From: GCA-002704185 sp902588515
GTDB lineage: Bacteria; Pseudomonadota; Alphaproteobacteria; Pelagibacterales; Pelagibacteraceae
DNA: 64,000 nucleotides
NCBI GenBank assembly: GCA_902588515.1
Contig: CACIPP010000003.1
Coordinates: forward strand, 1 to 64,000
Reading direction: 5' to 3'
The notes under the pieces were generated by a model. The model was not told the DNA's origin. It worked only from the letters and a program-made list of their open reading frames with translations, and did not search any database. Each line of letters opens with the position of its first letter. The first letter of the stretch is position 1. The translations under genes were made by a program, and so were the position numbers. Below, one piece after another: positions 16,591 through 24,651 of the stretch.

Positions 16591-17467
16591 TACATTTCTC
16601 ACAATAGTAGCAAATCAAAATTTTAAACATGAAGAGAGTATCAATTTTTTAAAAAATCATTTTTATTTGGACATAGCAAACTCTACAGTTTTATCAACTA
16701 ATGCAATTTCTTTTGAAATAAGAGATTTTGATGAGACAAAAAAAACACATATGAAAAAAGTGTTTACACAAAAAAAAATAGATTTTTGTTTTCTTGACAA
16801 ATTTAAAATTCCAAACAAAATTTTTTTATGTGATATGGACTCTACAATTATTAAAAACGAGACGTTAGATGATTTAGTTAAAATGTGTGGTGCAGAAGCA
16901 AAGGTTATTGATGAAACTAGTAGATTAGCAATGGAGGGCAAAATAGATATTAAGACTACTTTGTCATCGAGAGTATCTTTATTGAAAGGCAAGCCTAAAT
17001 CTATGATTGAGGATGTTATTAAAGGTATAAAATACAATCAAGGATCCAATACATTAATCAAAACTCTTAATAGTAATAACTTCAACACTTACTTAATAAC
17101 CGGAGGCTTTAAACCTATATCAACTTATGTTGGTGAACGATTGGAATTTCAAAATATTATAAGCAATGAATTCGAGTTTGAAAATGATAATACCTTCAAA
17201 GGTACTTATGTACCTATAGCTGGTGAAAAAAATTCTAAATTGGAATTTATGAGAAAACTATCCGCTGAAAAAGATATTGAATTTAAGGATTTTGTGGCAT
17301 TGGGAGATGGTGCAAATGATCTTGGCATGTTAAAAAACTCTGGACTTGGGATTGGATATAATTCACATAAAATTATTAAAGATAATATAGAAACTCAAAT
17401 AAACTTTACTGATTTGACAAGTGTGCTTTATTTTTTACAAATTAAAAAAGTAGACTTTATTCGTTAA
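16583..17467 (+). CDS. serB: phosphoserine phosphatase
   Basis: Last step of serine synthesis. 294 residues: an N-terminal regulatory region of about 85 residues, then the HAD catalytic domain. Motif I is LCDMDSTIIKNETLDDL, with a DxD nucleophile pair. Motif II is LITGGF, and motif IV VALGDGANDLGMLKNSGLGIGY. It overlaps serA by 8 bases. Together the three enzymes convert glycolytic 3-phosphoglycerate to serine in this window. Confidence 0.95.
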   Translation: MTNTFLTIVANQNFKHEESINFLKNHFYLDIANSTVLSTNAISFEIRDFDETKKTHMKKVFTQKKIDFCFLDKFKIPNKIFLCDMDSTIIKNETLDDLVKMCGAEAKVIDETSRLAMEGKIDIKTTLSSRVSLLKGKPKSMIEDVIKGIKYNQGSNTLIKTLNSNNFNTYLITGGFKPISTYVGERLEFQNIISNEFEFENDNTFKGTYVPIAGEKNSKLEFMRKLSAEKDIEFKDFVALGDGANDLGMLKNSGLGIGYNSHKIIKDNIETQINFTDLTSVLYFLQIKKVDFIR

Positions 17468-17918
17468 TATTTTTAACAAAATCAAGCACTCTTTCTACAT
17501 GGCCTTTAACTTTTACGTTATTCCAAACTTTTAAAATCTTTAATTTTTTATCAACTAATATAGTAGTTCTTTTAACGCCCATAAACTTTTTTCCATATAA
17601 TCTTTTTTCTCCCCAGGCTTTTAACATTTTAATAACTTTAATATTTTCATCAGATAAAAGCTCAAACGGGAAGTTATATTTATTTTGAAATTTTTTGTGA
17701 CTTTCAATACTGTCTTTTGATATACCGACAATATCTGTTTTATATTTTTTAAATTGACTATATTTTTTTTTAAAATCTAAAGATTCTAAAGTGCATCCGG
17801 GTGTATTATCCTTTGGGTAAATAAAAATGATCAAATTATTTTTAATATTATTTAATTTAAAAGTTTTATTTGCAGTTGAATTCAAGGAAAATTTTTTAAG
17901 TTTTGTATTTTCTCTCAT
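17457..17918 (-). CDS. bcp: peroxiredoxin of the BCP/PrxQ type, single-cysteine
   Basis: 153-residue thiol peroxidase that reduces hydroperoxides in the cytoplasm. The peroxidatic cysteine is in the NTPGCTLESLDFKKKY motif near residue 41. It is the only Cys in the protein, so the resolving cysteine usual for PrxQ is absent and an external thiol is needed for recycling. The start is divergent from the rhodanese gene only 24 bases away, and the 3' end overlaps serB. Confidence 0.9.
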   Translation of the reverse strand: MRENTKLKKFSLNSTANKTFKLNNIKNNLIIFIYPKDNTPGCTLESLDFKKKYSQFKKYKTDIVGISKDSIESHKKFQNKYNFPFELLSDENIKVIKMLKAWGEKRLYGKKFMGVKRTTILVDKKLKILKVWNNVKVKGHVERVLDFVKNINE

Positions 17919-17942
17919 TATGATAATTGATATAGATATTAT

Positions 17943-18332
17943 ATGATTATAAAAACATCAAAACAATTAGTAGATGAAGCTATGAAGGATATTGTCACAC
18001 TAGATGCAGAACAAACTAAAAAAAATTTAGAAACTGATTCAGAAACCTTGCTAATCGATATTAGAGATATTAGAGAATTAAAAAAATTAGGAACAATAGA
18101 AAATTCAACTCATATTCCGAGGGGCATGTTAGAATTTTGGTTAGATCCCGAAAGTCCATATTATAAAACGGAACTTGCACCAGAAAAACCTAAAATATTA
18201 TTCTGTGCGTCAAATTGGAGAAGCGCTTTAGCTGTGAAATCGTTGAATGAAATGGGTTTTAAAAATGTCAGTCATGTAGCTGGTGGATATGAAGCTCTTT
18301 TAAAATCAGGTTTTAAAATTAAGAATATTTAA
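17943..18332 (+). CDS. rhodanese-like sulfurtransferase domain protein
   Basis: 129 residues, single rhodanese domain. LLIDIRDIRELKKLGTIENSTHIPRGMLEFWLD gives the CH2A region and ILFCASNWRSALAVKSL the active loop with its persulfide-forming Cys. Such proteins move sulfane sulfur or detoxify thiols; the partner is unknown. The short N-terminal helix precedes the domain. Nearest functional company is the divergent peroxiredoxin. Confidence 0.88.
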   Translation: MIIKTSKQLVDEAMKDIVTLDAEQTKKNLETDSETLLIDIRDIRELKKLGTIENSTHIPRGMLEFWLDPESPYYKTELAPEKPKILFCASNWRSALAVKSLNEMGFKNVSHVAGGYEALLKSGFKIKNI

Positions 18333-18926
18333 TTATTTTAAGGCTTCTCTAAAAACAAATTCCAATCTGTCTTGTCCAAAATAAATTTTTGAACCCACTA
18401 CAAAAGTTGGACATCCAAATATCCCCTTTTTAAACGCATTGTCAGTCCTATTTTTAAGATCATCTTTTATTTTTGGATCATTTAACTTTTGAATAAAACT
18501 TTCTGGATTTAAATCCATGTTTTTCAAAAATTTTTCAAAAATTTTTTCATCATTTAGGTTTAGAGAATCAACCCACGCAGCTTTAAAGAACTTATCAACA
18601 TATTGACTTAAGAAACCCTCTTTAATTGCAACAACAGATCCTCTCATTATATGTATTGTTTTTACAGGAAAATATCTGTTAAATTGATACTTAATTTTAT
18701 ACCAGTCAGCGCACATTTTTAAATCCTTTATCATGTGTTTAGCTTTTTGAGGATGTAATCCAGCAGGTGTAATATCAGCAGTTCTATGCAGTCCGGCTAA
18801 AAACACAGGACAATAATTTACTTTTATTTTTTTGTCTTTTTCAAACTTTCTTATTTGGGTATGAGCCAGATACGAGTAAGGACTACTAATATCGAAGTAA
18901 AAATCAATTTTTTTTATTTTACTCAT
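18333..18926 (-). CDS. 2-hydroxychromene-2-carboxylate isomerase-like DsbA-family protein
   Basis: 197 residues, thioredoxin fold with helical insert. The N-terminal IDFYFDISSPYSYLAHTQI replaces the CxxC of DsbA by the SPYSY of the isomerase/kappa-GST branch. C-terminal GIFGCPTFVVGSKIYFGQDRL, with a cis-Pro loop, is characteristic. Members use glutathione to isomerise aromatics, but in small genomes the substrate is unknown. It overlaps the upstream ABA4-like gene by 8 bases. Confidence 0.85.
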   Translation of the reverse strand: MSKIKKIDFYFDISSPYSYLAHTQIRKFEKDKKIKVNYCPVFLAGLHRTADITPAGLHPQKAKHMIKDLKMCADWYKIKYQFNRYFPVKTIHIMRGSVVAIKEGFLSQYVDKFFKAAWVDSLNLNDEKIFEKFLKNMDLNPESFIQKLNDPKIKDDLKNRTDNAFKKGIFGCPTFVVGSKIYFGQDRLEFVFREALK

Positions 18927-19416
18927 GTAATTTAAACTTTTGAACTACTAACAATCTAAGTATTAGGTAAAAACATAATCCAACAGGCCCTGTAAAATAA
19001 GTAAGTACTAATGGAAAAAACACAATTGATTTATGCATATTATATTTTAAAGCATCTTTTGATATCCAATGACCTAAAAATAAACTTAAACTCAAAAAAT
19101 GTATCCAAAAAATAAGAACAAATAATTCATTTTTCATTAGTTCAATTAAGTAGCTTAAGCCTAAATATAGGTTGAAGTTATCAATGACTGTGTCAAAATT
19201 TATTTCTTCATTCAAACCCAGTGGATAAAGTTGTTGATACACTATATAACCGTATGTGAAGGCTAAAACTGTAGGTATAAAAAGATTATTTATAAGCGCG
19301 TTAGTAAACTTAGATGCTGGCGCAAAAAGCACAATCAGCCACAATGGTATAACACCAATATTGACAAACTGATAAATCATTTCAATCGTAAAAAATTCTT
19401 TGATTGTTTCTAACAT
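18919..19416 (-). CDS. ABA4-like (DUF4281) membrane protein
   Basis: 165 residues with four predicted membrane helices. GVIPLWLIVLFAPAS near the N-terminus, WIHFLSLSLFLGHWISKDA in the middle and YFTGPVGLCFYLILR near the end match the ABA4-like family. The plant member works in neoxanthin synthesis; bacterial roles are not established. It heads the two-gene reverse unit with the isomerase-like protein and diverges from recX at 17 bases. Confidence 0.78.
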   Translation of the reverse strand: MLETIKEFFTIEMIYQFVNIGVIPLWLIVLFAPASKFTNALINNLFIPTVLAFTYGYIVYQQLYPLGLNEEINFDTVIDNFNLYLGLSYLIELMKNELFVLIFWIHFLSLSLFLGHWISKDALKYNMHKSIVFFPLVLTYFTGPVGLCFYLILRLLVVQKFKLHE

Positions 19417-19433
19417 ATGGTAAATGAATATAT

Positions 19434-19994
19434 ATGAAACAGATCAAATCAACCAATCAAAAAATTGAAACGGAGCAAGATATTAAAGAGCTAGCTTTAA
19501 GATACCTTGATAAATATCAGCCATCTAAAAAAGATTTGAAATTGTACCTTTTTAGGAAAATACAGGCTAATCCATTTCAACTTATACCAAAAAATGAGAT
19601 AATGACTAAAATTCAAAGTGTTGTCGATGATTTAGAAAACCTTAATGTCTTAAACGACGAGTTATACAGCGAACTGAAATCAAAAAATTTTTTAAAAAGA
19701 GGATATTCAATTAATAAAATTAGAATGCACTTAATAAACAAAGGTATTGATGACAAGTTATTAAAAGAAACTATTCACAAAATTACCAAAGATGACAACA
19801 ACCCTGACTTCTATTCGGCAATCCGAATTTGTAAAAAGCGAAGAATTGGACCTTACAGACCAGAGGCAAATAGGACTATTTTTTATAAGAAAGACATAGG
19901 AGTGTTGGCTAGAAATGGTTTTTCTTATGATCTATCAAAAGATATACTTTCATTAGACAAAAAAGAATTGAAAGTATTTGAAAAAAAATTATAG
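19434..19994 (+). CDS. recX: RecX-family regulator of recombination
   Basis: 186 residues made of three-helix RecX repeats: ELALRYLDKYQPSKKDLKLYL, LNDELYSELKSKNFLKRGYSINKIRMHL, and a third repeat with FSYDLSKDIL. RecX binds RecA filaments and limits their activity. recA itself is not in the window. The final codons overlap a small reverse-strand membrane ORF. Confidence 0.8.
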   Translation: MKQIKSTNQKIETEQDIKELALRYLDKYQPSKKDLKLYLFRKIQANPFQLIPKNEIMTKIQSVVDDLENLNVLNDELYSELKSKNFLKRGYSINKIRMHLINKGIDDKLLKETIHKITKDDNNPDFYSAIRICKKRRIGPYRPEANRTIFYKKDIGVLARNGFSYDLSKDILSLDKKELKVFEKKL

Positions 19995-20123
19995 TTTTTT
20001 TTTCTTTTTTTCGTTTTTAACTAATTCTTCGATTTTATTCTTCATAGCTCTTCTTACAATACTAAAAATCAAAATACCTAAAATAGAAACTGATATTATA
20101 ATTATTAATATTGTTTTTAACAT
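19989..20123 (-). CDS. 44-residue single-span membrane protein downstream of cysQ
   Basis: Reverse ORF of 44 codons starting inside the last codons of cysQ, with a purine-rich ribosome site (aaaaaaggacctcca). An N-terminal hydrophobic helix (about residues 4-23, ILIIIISVSILGILIFSI) is followed by a charged helix rich in Lys and Glu. The last six bases overlap recX. No family is recognised. The hydrophobic/charged layout, ribosome site and coupling make it likelier real than the longer forward frame over the same bases. Confidence 0.55.
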   Translation of the reverse strand: MLKTILIIIISVSILGILIFSIVRRAMKNKIEELVKNEKKKKKL

Positions 20124-20887
20124 TGGAGGTCCTTTTTTCTTACTAGCAAAGATGGATTACTAAAGTCTGATTTACCGTATCGAATCGGCTCATTGTCGTG
20201 AGTTGATACAATTGCACCGGCATTTTCTGCAATTGCATGACCTGCAGCTATATCCCACTCTTTAGCTCTCGGATTTGCAGCATATAAATCGAACTCACCA
20301 TTAGCTATCAAACAAAATTTAAGGGAACTTCTCATGCTTTTAAATTTAACTACTTTATAATTATCTAAAATTCTCATGATCTTGTCGGAAGGTGAAGATG
20401 AGTTAGATAAAGCTATAGTCTTATCATTTAATTTTTGGCAATCAATTTTAATTTTTTTATTATTTTTAATTTCATAAGCATTATTAGTGCCATATGAAAA
20501 AAATAGCCTATTTTTTTTTGGAGCATATATAATTCCTGCAACAGCTTTTTTGTTTATTACAAGACCTGCATTTAATGTATACTCGTCTCCACCATTTATA
20601 TATGAATTAGTCCCATCGATTGGATCAATTAACCACAAATCCTTCCGCTCTTTAGTTTCAACATCCCCAATATTCTCTTCTGATACAATTTCAATATTTG
20701 GTGATATGGTTTTTAATTTTTCTATAATCATTTCATTTACGGCTAAGTCACCATTAGTGACAGGTGTATTATCATCTTTTGTATTGATTTTGAGTTTTTT
20801 GTTAAAAAGATCTATTGACTCTTCGCCGGCCTTTAAAAAAGTAGGTATAAGCTCTAAAATAATTTTCTGAATTTCATCTTGTTTCAT
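20117..20887 (-). CDS. cysQ: 3'(2'),5'-bisphosphate nucleotidase CysQ/inositol monophosphatase family
   Basis: 256-residue Mg- and Li-sensitive phosphatase family protein. Metal motifs are VSEENIGD (Glu pair), WLIDPIDGTNSYINGG (the DPIDGT motif) and AKEWDIAAGHAIAENAGA. CysQ-type enzymes remove 3'-phosphoadenosine 5'-phosphate left over from sulfate assimilation; closely similar IMPases act on inositol phosphates. The YTLNAGLVINKKAVAGIIYAP stretch favours CysQ. It overlaps the DUF3553 gene upstream and a small membrane ORF downstream. Confidence 0.85.
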   Translation of the reverse strand: MKQDEIQKIILELIPTFLKAGEESIDLFNKKLKINTKDDNTPVTNGDLAVNEMIIEKLKTISPNIEIVSEENIGDVETKERKDLWLIDPIDGTNSYINGGDEYTLNAGLVINKKAVAGIIYAPKKNRLFFSYGTNNAYEIKNNKKIKIDCQKLNDKTIALSNSSSPSDKIMRILDNYKVVKFKSMRSSLKFCLIANGEFDLYAANPRAKEWDIAAGHAIAENAGAIVSTHDNEPIRYGKSDFSNPSLLVRKKDLQC

Positions 20888-21053
20888 CTTCGTACTTTTC
20901 TAATGAGACTATACTTATATTGATTGTTTTTTTTCCAGCATTTTCAAAATTAACTGTTACCTTGTTTTTTATGACTGATTGAACTTGCCCTATACCCCAT
21001 TCCTTTTTATTCGGGTTAATAACAAAATCTCCGGGGTCAAAGTCATAAATCAT
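20874..21053 (-). CDS. DUF3553 family small protein
   Basis: 59 residues, MIYDFDPGDFVINPNKKEWG at the start and GQVQSVIKNKVTVNFENAGK in the middle. This matches the alphaproteobacterial DUF3553 pattern (F-x-P-G-D-x-V-x-P..W-G-x-G-Q-V-Q). The SH3-like pattern resembles domains of DNA-dependent proteins, but its role is unknown. The start is divergent from mnmA, with 37 bases between start codons. The gene overlaps cysQ by 14 bases. Confidence 0.8.
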   Translation of the reverse strand: MIYDFDPGDFVINPNKKEWGIGQVQSVIKNKVTVNFENAGKKTINISIVSLEKYEDETR

Positions 21054-21090
21054 AATTTAATAATTAATAATAACGTGCTATAAAAAATAT

Positions 21091-22227
21091 ATGTTTACAC
21101 CATTATTAGAAAAAAATGAAACAGATTTGATTGGCTCTGGAAAGTCAAATGAAAAAACAAAGGTTGTAGTGGCTATGTCAGGTGGAGTGGACTCTTCTGT
21201 TGCCGCATCAATTATTAAAGAACATGGTTATGATGTCGTTGGAATAACACTTCAATTATTTGATTATGGAAAAATTGGTAAAACAAAAGGTACGTGCTGT
21301 GCTGGTAAAGACATTTATGATGCAAAAAAAGTGTGCGATAAAATTAAAATAGAACACCAAGTAATGAATTATGAAGACATTTTTAATGATGAGGTCATTG
21401 AAAAATTTGCAGATAGTTATATCAAAGGCGAAACCCCAATTCCATGTATTGACTGCAACCAAACAGTAAAATTTAGAGACCTTTTTAAATTTGCAAAAAA
21501 ATTAAATGCAGATGCTCTTGTAACCGGTCATTATGTTAAACGTATTGATAAAGAATATCCAAAAATGTATCGCCCAAATGATTTAGATAGAGATCAAAGT
21601 TATTTTTTATTCTCGACTACCCAGGAACAACTTGAATATTTAAGATTTCCATTAGCTAATCTATCTAAAAAAGAGACTAGAGAAATTGCAAAAAAAATGA
21701 ACTTAATAGTTGCCAACAAACCAGACAGCCAAGATATTTGTTTTGTACCAAGTGGAAATTATAAAAAAATTATAGAAAAATTAAGACCAGAGTCTTTTAA
21801 AAAGGGAAATATCGTAGACAAAAATGGAAAAATTCTCGGATATCATAATGGAATAGTCAATTACACAATTGGACAAAGAAAAGGTATTAAGATTTCTAAT
21901 TCAGAGCCATTATTTGTAATGAAGTTAGATACTAACAAAAACGAGGTTGTAGTAGGTAATAAAAAAGATTTGTTAGTAAATAAAATATTTTTAAGAGATT
22001 TAAACTTTTTGACACGTAATAAGGAAGATTTGAATAATGATATAATGGTAAAAGTTCGTTCCACTGGCAAATTATTAAATTGTAAGTTTAACAATGTCAG
22101 AAATGAAATATTATTAGACAAAGGTGAGGAGGGCGTATCTCCGGGTCAAGCTTGTGTATTTTACAAAGAAGATAGTGACGGGACACGCGTCTTAGGAGGC
22201 GGATGGATTAAAAAAACAGAGAATTAA
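21091..22227 (+). CDS. mnmA: tRNA-specific 2-thiouridylase
   Basis: Thiolates U34 of tRNA-Lys, -Glu and -Gln using ATP and a relayed persulfide. 378 residues. PP-loop AMSGGVDSSVAASI near residue 28, the catalytic Cys region TPIPCIDCNQTVKFRDL and the second Cys in SQDICFVPSGNY are clear. VNYTIGQRKGI and SPGQACVFY mark the C-terminal barrel. Alternative inner starts exist in the first 20 codons. Confidence 0.95.
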   Translation: MFTPLLEKNETDLIGSGKSNEKTKVVVAMSGGVDSSVAASIIKEHGYDVVGITLQLFDYGKIGKTKGTCCAGKDIYDAKKVCDKIKIEHQVMNYEDIFNDEVIEKFADSYIKGETPIPCIDCNQTVKFRDLFKFAKKLNADALVTGHYVKRIDKEYPKMYRPNDLDRDQSYFLFSTTQEQLEYLRFPLANLSKKETREIAKKMNLIVANKPDSQDICFVPSGNYKKIIEKLRPESFKKGNIVDKNGKILGYHNGIVNYTIGQRKGIKISNSEPLFVMKLDTNKNEVVVGNKKDLLVNKIFLRDLNFLTRNKEDLNNDIMVKVRSTGKLLNCKFNNVRNEILLDKGEEGVSPGQACVFYKEDSDGTRVLGGGWIKKTEN

Positions 22228-22311
22228 TTATTTCTTTTTGTTTTTTCTTCTGTTTCTTCTTCTCTTTGATCCGATTTTTCTTCTTCCTCTATGTTTTTTT
22301 GGATATCCCAT
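22228..22311 (-). CDS. possible 27-residue highly basic protein
   Basis: Reverse ORF of 27 codons whose stop abuts the mnmA stop. It begins MGYPKKHRGRRKIGSKRRR, and about two thirds of the residues are Lys or Arg. The composition recalls tiny ribosomal or RNA-binding proteins. The +1 frame over the same bases reads as an acidic Glu-rich peptide without an ATG or GTG start, so only one frame can be real. No clear ribosome site precedes the ATG. The stretch may equally be an untranslated purine-rich 3' region. Confidence 0.33.
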   Translation of the reverse strand: MGYPKKHRGRRKIGSKRRRNRRKNKKK

Positions 22312-22374
22312 TTTTTTAAAATTGTTTGTTGAAAAATACCAAAATTTACTGTTTAATCAATTAATTTTTAAAAT

Positions 22375-22557
22375 ATGCCGCCAAAAAAAAACATGAATTT
22401 TGTATCTGAAACCAGCGAAGACAGCAGATCAATAGATATTTTTAAATTACAATCAGAAAGAAAATTAGAGGAAAAAAAAGAAAAAAAATCTAATACAATT
22501 TACGTAGTTTCTATTGCAATTTTAGTAGTTTGCATCATTTCACTTGTATATATTTAA
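22375..22557 (+). CDS. small single-span membrane protein, unrecognised
   Basis: 60 residues. A charged N-terminal half (SETSEDSRSIDIFKLQSERK, then Glu/Lys-rich) precedes a C-terminal hydrophobic helix (YVVSIAILVVCIISLVYI, about residues 43-60) ending the protein. The cytoplasmic-head, tail-anchor layout is clear. No family recognised. It is followed after 8 bases by a LysE-family gene and may share its transcript. Confidence 0.55.
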   Translation: MPPKKNMNFVSETSEDSRSIDIFKLQSERKLEEKKEKKSNTIYVVSIAILVVCIISLVYI

Positions 22558-22565
22558 TTATCTAA

Positions 22566-23165
22566 ATGATAGATGTTGAATTAACTATTGGGTTAATTAC
22601 TTTCTATTTTATTATGTTTGTAACTCCAGGGCCAAACAATGTGATGTTAACAGCTTCTGGTATAAAGTTTGGTTTTAAAAGAACAATTCCCCATTTGCTC
22701 GGAATACCATTAGGCCATACTATTCAAATTACCCTAGTCACTCTTGGCTTAGGTGTAATTTTCGAGAAATATCCGTCAATACAAATCGTACTCAAATTTT
22801 TAGGATGTGGTTATCTGTTTTTTTTAGCTTATAAAATGTTTGGCTCTCTAGATATTAAGGGCATTAAAAATTCAGGAAGACCATTAAAATTTTATGAAGC
22901 GTCTCTTTTTCAATTTTTAAATCCAAAAGCATGGTTAGTAGCAACTACTGCAGCATCTGTTTTTTTTCCAGAAAATATTAATTTTATGACTGGATTAATT
23001 TTTATTGTGTTTCTAGCACCAATTGTTTGTTTACCATCAATAACTATTTGGGCTATATTTGGTAGTACTATTAAAAACTTTATATCAAATTATAAAATAA
23101 AAAAAATAATTGAAATAATTTTGGCAATTTTATTAGTAATAACAGGATTATTAATATTGGTATGA
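22566..23165 (+). CDS. LysE-family amino-acid exporter (RhtB type)
   Basis: 199 residues with six expected membrane segments. FYFIMFVTPGPNNVMLTASGIKFG is the RhtB/LysE TPGPN signature, and FLNPKAWLVATTAASVFF the second conserved loop. Likely exports a neutral or hydroxylated amino acid, possibly serine or threonine relatives; substrate not readable. It overlaps the YjbQ gene by four bases (ATGA). Confidence 0.87.
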   Translation: MIDVELTIGLITFYFIMFVTPGPNNVMLTASGIKFGFKRTIPHLLGIPLGHTIQITLVTLGLGVIFEKYPSIQIVLKFLGCGYLFFLAYKMFGSLDIKGIKNSGRPLKFYEASLFQFLNPKAWLVATTAASVFFPENINFMTGLIFIVFLAPIVCLPSITIWAIFGSTIKNFISNYKIKKIIEIILAILLVITGLLILV

Positions 23166-23581
23166 TTCAAGAAACAAATGAAATATCCTTAGAGACAAAA
23201 GGACAGAGACTTTTTAATATTACAAATTTAATTGAAAACGTTATTACACTATCAAAATTAAACACAGGATTAGTAAATATAAGTATACTGCATACTAGTG
23301 CTTCATTACTAATTCAAGAAAATGCAGATACAAATGTGCAAAAAGATCTATTAAACTTTTTTGACAAAATCGCTCCAATGAATGAGAATTTGTATATACA
23401 TAATGACGAAGGAAAAGATGACATGCCCGCCCATATTAAATCAGCTCTTACACAAACAAATCTATCGCTTAGTTTTGGAAATAAAAAGTTAAAATTGGGC
23501 ACCTGGCAGGGTATTTATTTGTTCGAACACAGAATAAAGCCTCAAAAAAGAACAGTTTTAGTACATTTGATTGGCGAATAG
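23162..23581 (+). CDS. YjbQ family protein (UPF0047)
   Basis: 139 residues. HTSASLLIQENADTNVQKDL, HNDEGKDDMPAHIKSAL and GTWQGIYLFEHR are the complete YjbQ signature, with His/Glu residues clustering at a putative active site. The family has been linked to weak thiamine-phosphate synthase activity and to small-molecule phosphate chemistry; the in vivo role is open. Coupled to the LysE gene by ATGA. Confidence 0.9.
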   Translation: MIQETNEISLETKGQRLFNITNLIENVITLSKLNTGLVNISILHTSASLLIQENADTNVQKDLLNFFDKIAPMNENLYIHNDEGKDDMPAHIKSALTQTNLSLSFGNKKLKLGTWQGIYLFEHRIKPQKRTVLVHLIGE

Positions 23582-23622
23582 CTTTGACAAAAAAAAAACT
23601 TTAAATTAAAAGCTAGTTACTT

Positions 23623-24036
23623 ATGGCAAAAAAAAGAAAGATTCGTAGAACAAAAAAAAGTAAATCTAATAATATGTTATTAATTGGTGGTGCAGCAGTA
23701 CTATTGGCTGTTGTTGCATTATCTCAAATTAATACAGGACCAGTTGTCAAAGTTAAGGACAGCAATGTATCTGATATTAAGAAAACCAAAGAAGCATCTA
23801 AGCCACTAAATATACCGAAAAAAGAAAAGGCAATAAATAAAAAAAGCATAAACGAAAGAGAATTGATGATTAGATTTGCCGAGCTTGACTGGAACAGTAA
23901 TAAACTAGTTTCTAAATCAGAGTATTTATATTACTTCAAAGATAAATCGACTGGAAAAAAACAATTTAAAATTATTGATAAAGATAAATCTGGATCTATA
24001 AGTTATAAAGAATATAAAGCTTACAGAACAAGATAA
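23623..24036 (+). CDS. membrane-anchored EF-hand protein
   Basis: 137 residues. A very basic N-terminus (KKRKIRRTKKSK) precedes one hydrophobic helix (MLLIGGAAVLLAVVALSQI, about 19-37), then a linker and two EF-hand loops. The first is DWNSNKLVSKSEY, the second DKDKSGSISYKEY. The second loop has the canonical D-x-D-x-S-G-x-I-x-x-x-E calcium pattern. A periplasmic calcium-binding role is inferred; partner unknown. Precedes the tRNA gene. Confidence 0.75.
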   Translation: MAKKRKIRRTKKSKSNNMLLIGGAAVLLAVVALSQINTGPVVKVKDSNVSDIKKTKEASKPLNIPKKEKAINKKSINERELMIRFAELDWNSNKLVSKSEYLYYFKDKSTGKKQFKIIDKDKSGSISYKEYKAYRTR

Positions 24037-24080
24037 CCAAGTTGTTTTAATATCTAAACTATTGTAAATTAAATTTTTGT

Positions 24081-24157
24081 GGCGGGATAGCTCAGTTGGT
24101 TAGAGCACGGGACTCATAAGCCCGGGGTCGGCAGTTCAACTCTGCCTCCCGCTACCA
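24081..24157 (+). tRNA. tRNA-Met (CAT), elongator type
   Basis: 77 bases including an encoded CCA end. Acceptor GGCGGGA pairs with TCCCGCT (first pair G-U), D arm GCTC/GAGC, T stem GGCAG/CTGCC with loop TTCAACT. The anticodon loop ctCATaa reads CAU. The last pair of the anticodon stem (31-39) is an A-G mismatch. The sequence resembles elongator tRNA-Met. A lysidine-modified tRNA-Ile cannot be excluded from the anticodon alone. Confidence 0.92.
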
Positions 24158-24202
24158 TTTGACTAATAGCGGCAAAATTTTTAAAAATTATAGTTTATAA
24201 AA

Positions 24203-24550
24203 ATGAGGATATATTTATCTTTAATTATAATTTTTTTTACAACTGATAGTTTATCATTAAATCACAATATTGTAGGAACAATTAAAAAATCATCGATTAA
24301 AACAACACAATTTAACGAAGGTAAAGCTCTTTATTTAAAGAACTGCGCGTCCTGTCATAAAAAAAATTTATCAGGTCAAATAAATTGGGATGCAAAACTA
24401 GATAAGGATGGTCACAGACTTGCTCCTCCAATGAATGGAGATGGACACACCTGGCATCATGACGATAGTACACTTTTTTACATCACAAAATATGGATTAG
24501 GTAGATATGTAAAAAATTACAAAGGTAAAATGGGGGGGGTTTTCAGATAA
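24203..24550 (+). CDS. c-type cytochrome, frame broken at a G tract
   Basis: 115 residues as read. A signal peptide (MRIYLSLIIIFFTTDSLS) precedes one heme site, NCASCHKKNLSG (CxxCH), with APPMNGDGHTWHHDD and a C-terminal Met (GKMGG) as possible axial ligand region. Reading stops early at TAA after a run of eight Gs. With seven Gs the frame continues as GGFSDKLTDNQIKNVLAYVK and ends at 24647, giving a normal 147-residue cytochrome with its last helix. It is therefore a frameshifted gene, a phase-variable gene or a sequencing error. It sits at the head of a copper/heme cassette. Confidence 0.8.
   Translation: MRIYLSLIIIFFTTDSLSLNHNIVGTIKKSSIKTTQFNEGKALYLKNCASCHKKNLSGQINWDAKLDKDGHRLAPPMNGDGHTWHHDDSTLFYITKYGLGRYVKNYKGKMGGVFR
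24532..24539 (+). repeat. G8 homopolymer tract in the cytochrome c gene
   Basis: Eight consecutive Gs in otherwise AT-rich coding DNA. Removing one base restores the cytochrome frame through 24647, with a C-terminal helix typical of class I cytochromes and a stop just before the next gene's ribosome site. Such runs are classic slippage sites and also common error sites in sequencing and assembly. Confidence 0.85.
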
Positions 24551-24651
24551 GCTGACTGATAACCAAATTAAGAATGTTTTAGCTTATGTTAAATCGTATT
24601 GGCCAGAAAAAAAATATCGATATCAACTCAAACTGAATGAAAGGTAATATA

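Noticed and set aside
19978..20163. Forward 61-codon Phe/Ile-rich frame after recX
   Set aside because: It is the antisense of the more plausible 44-codon reverse ORF and of the end of cysQ; it has no ribosome site.
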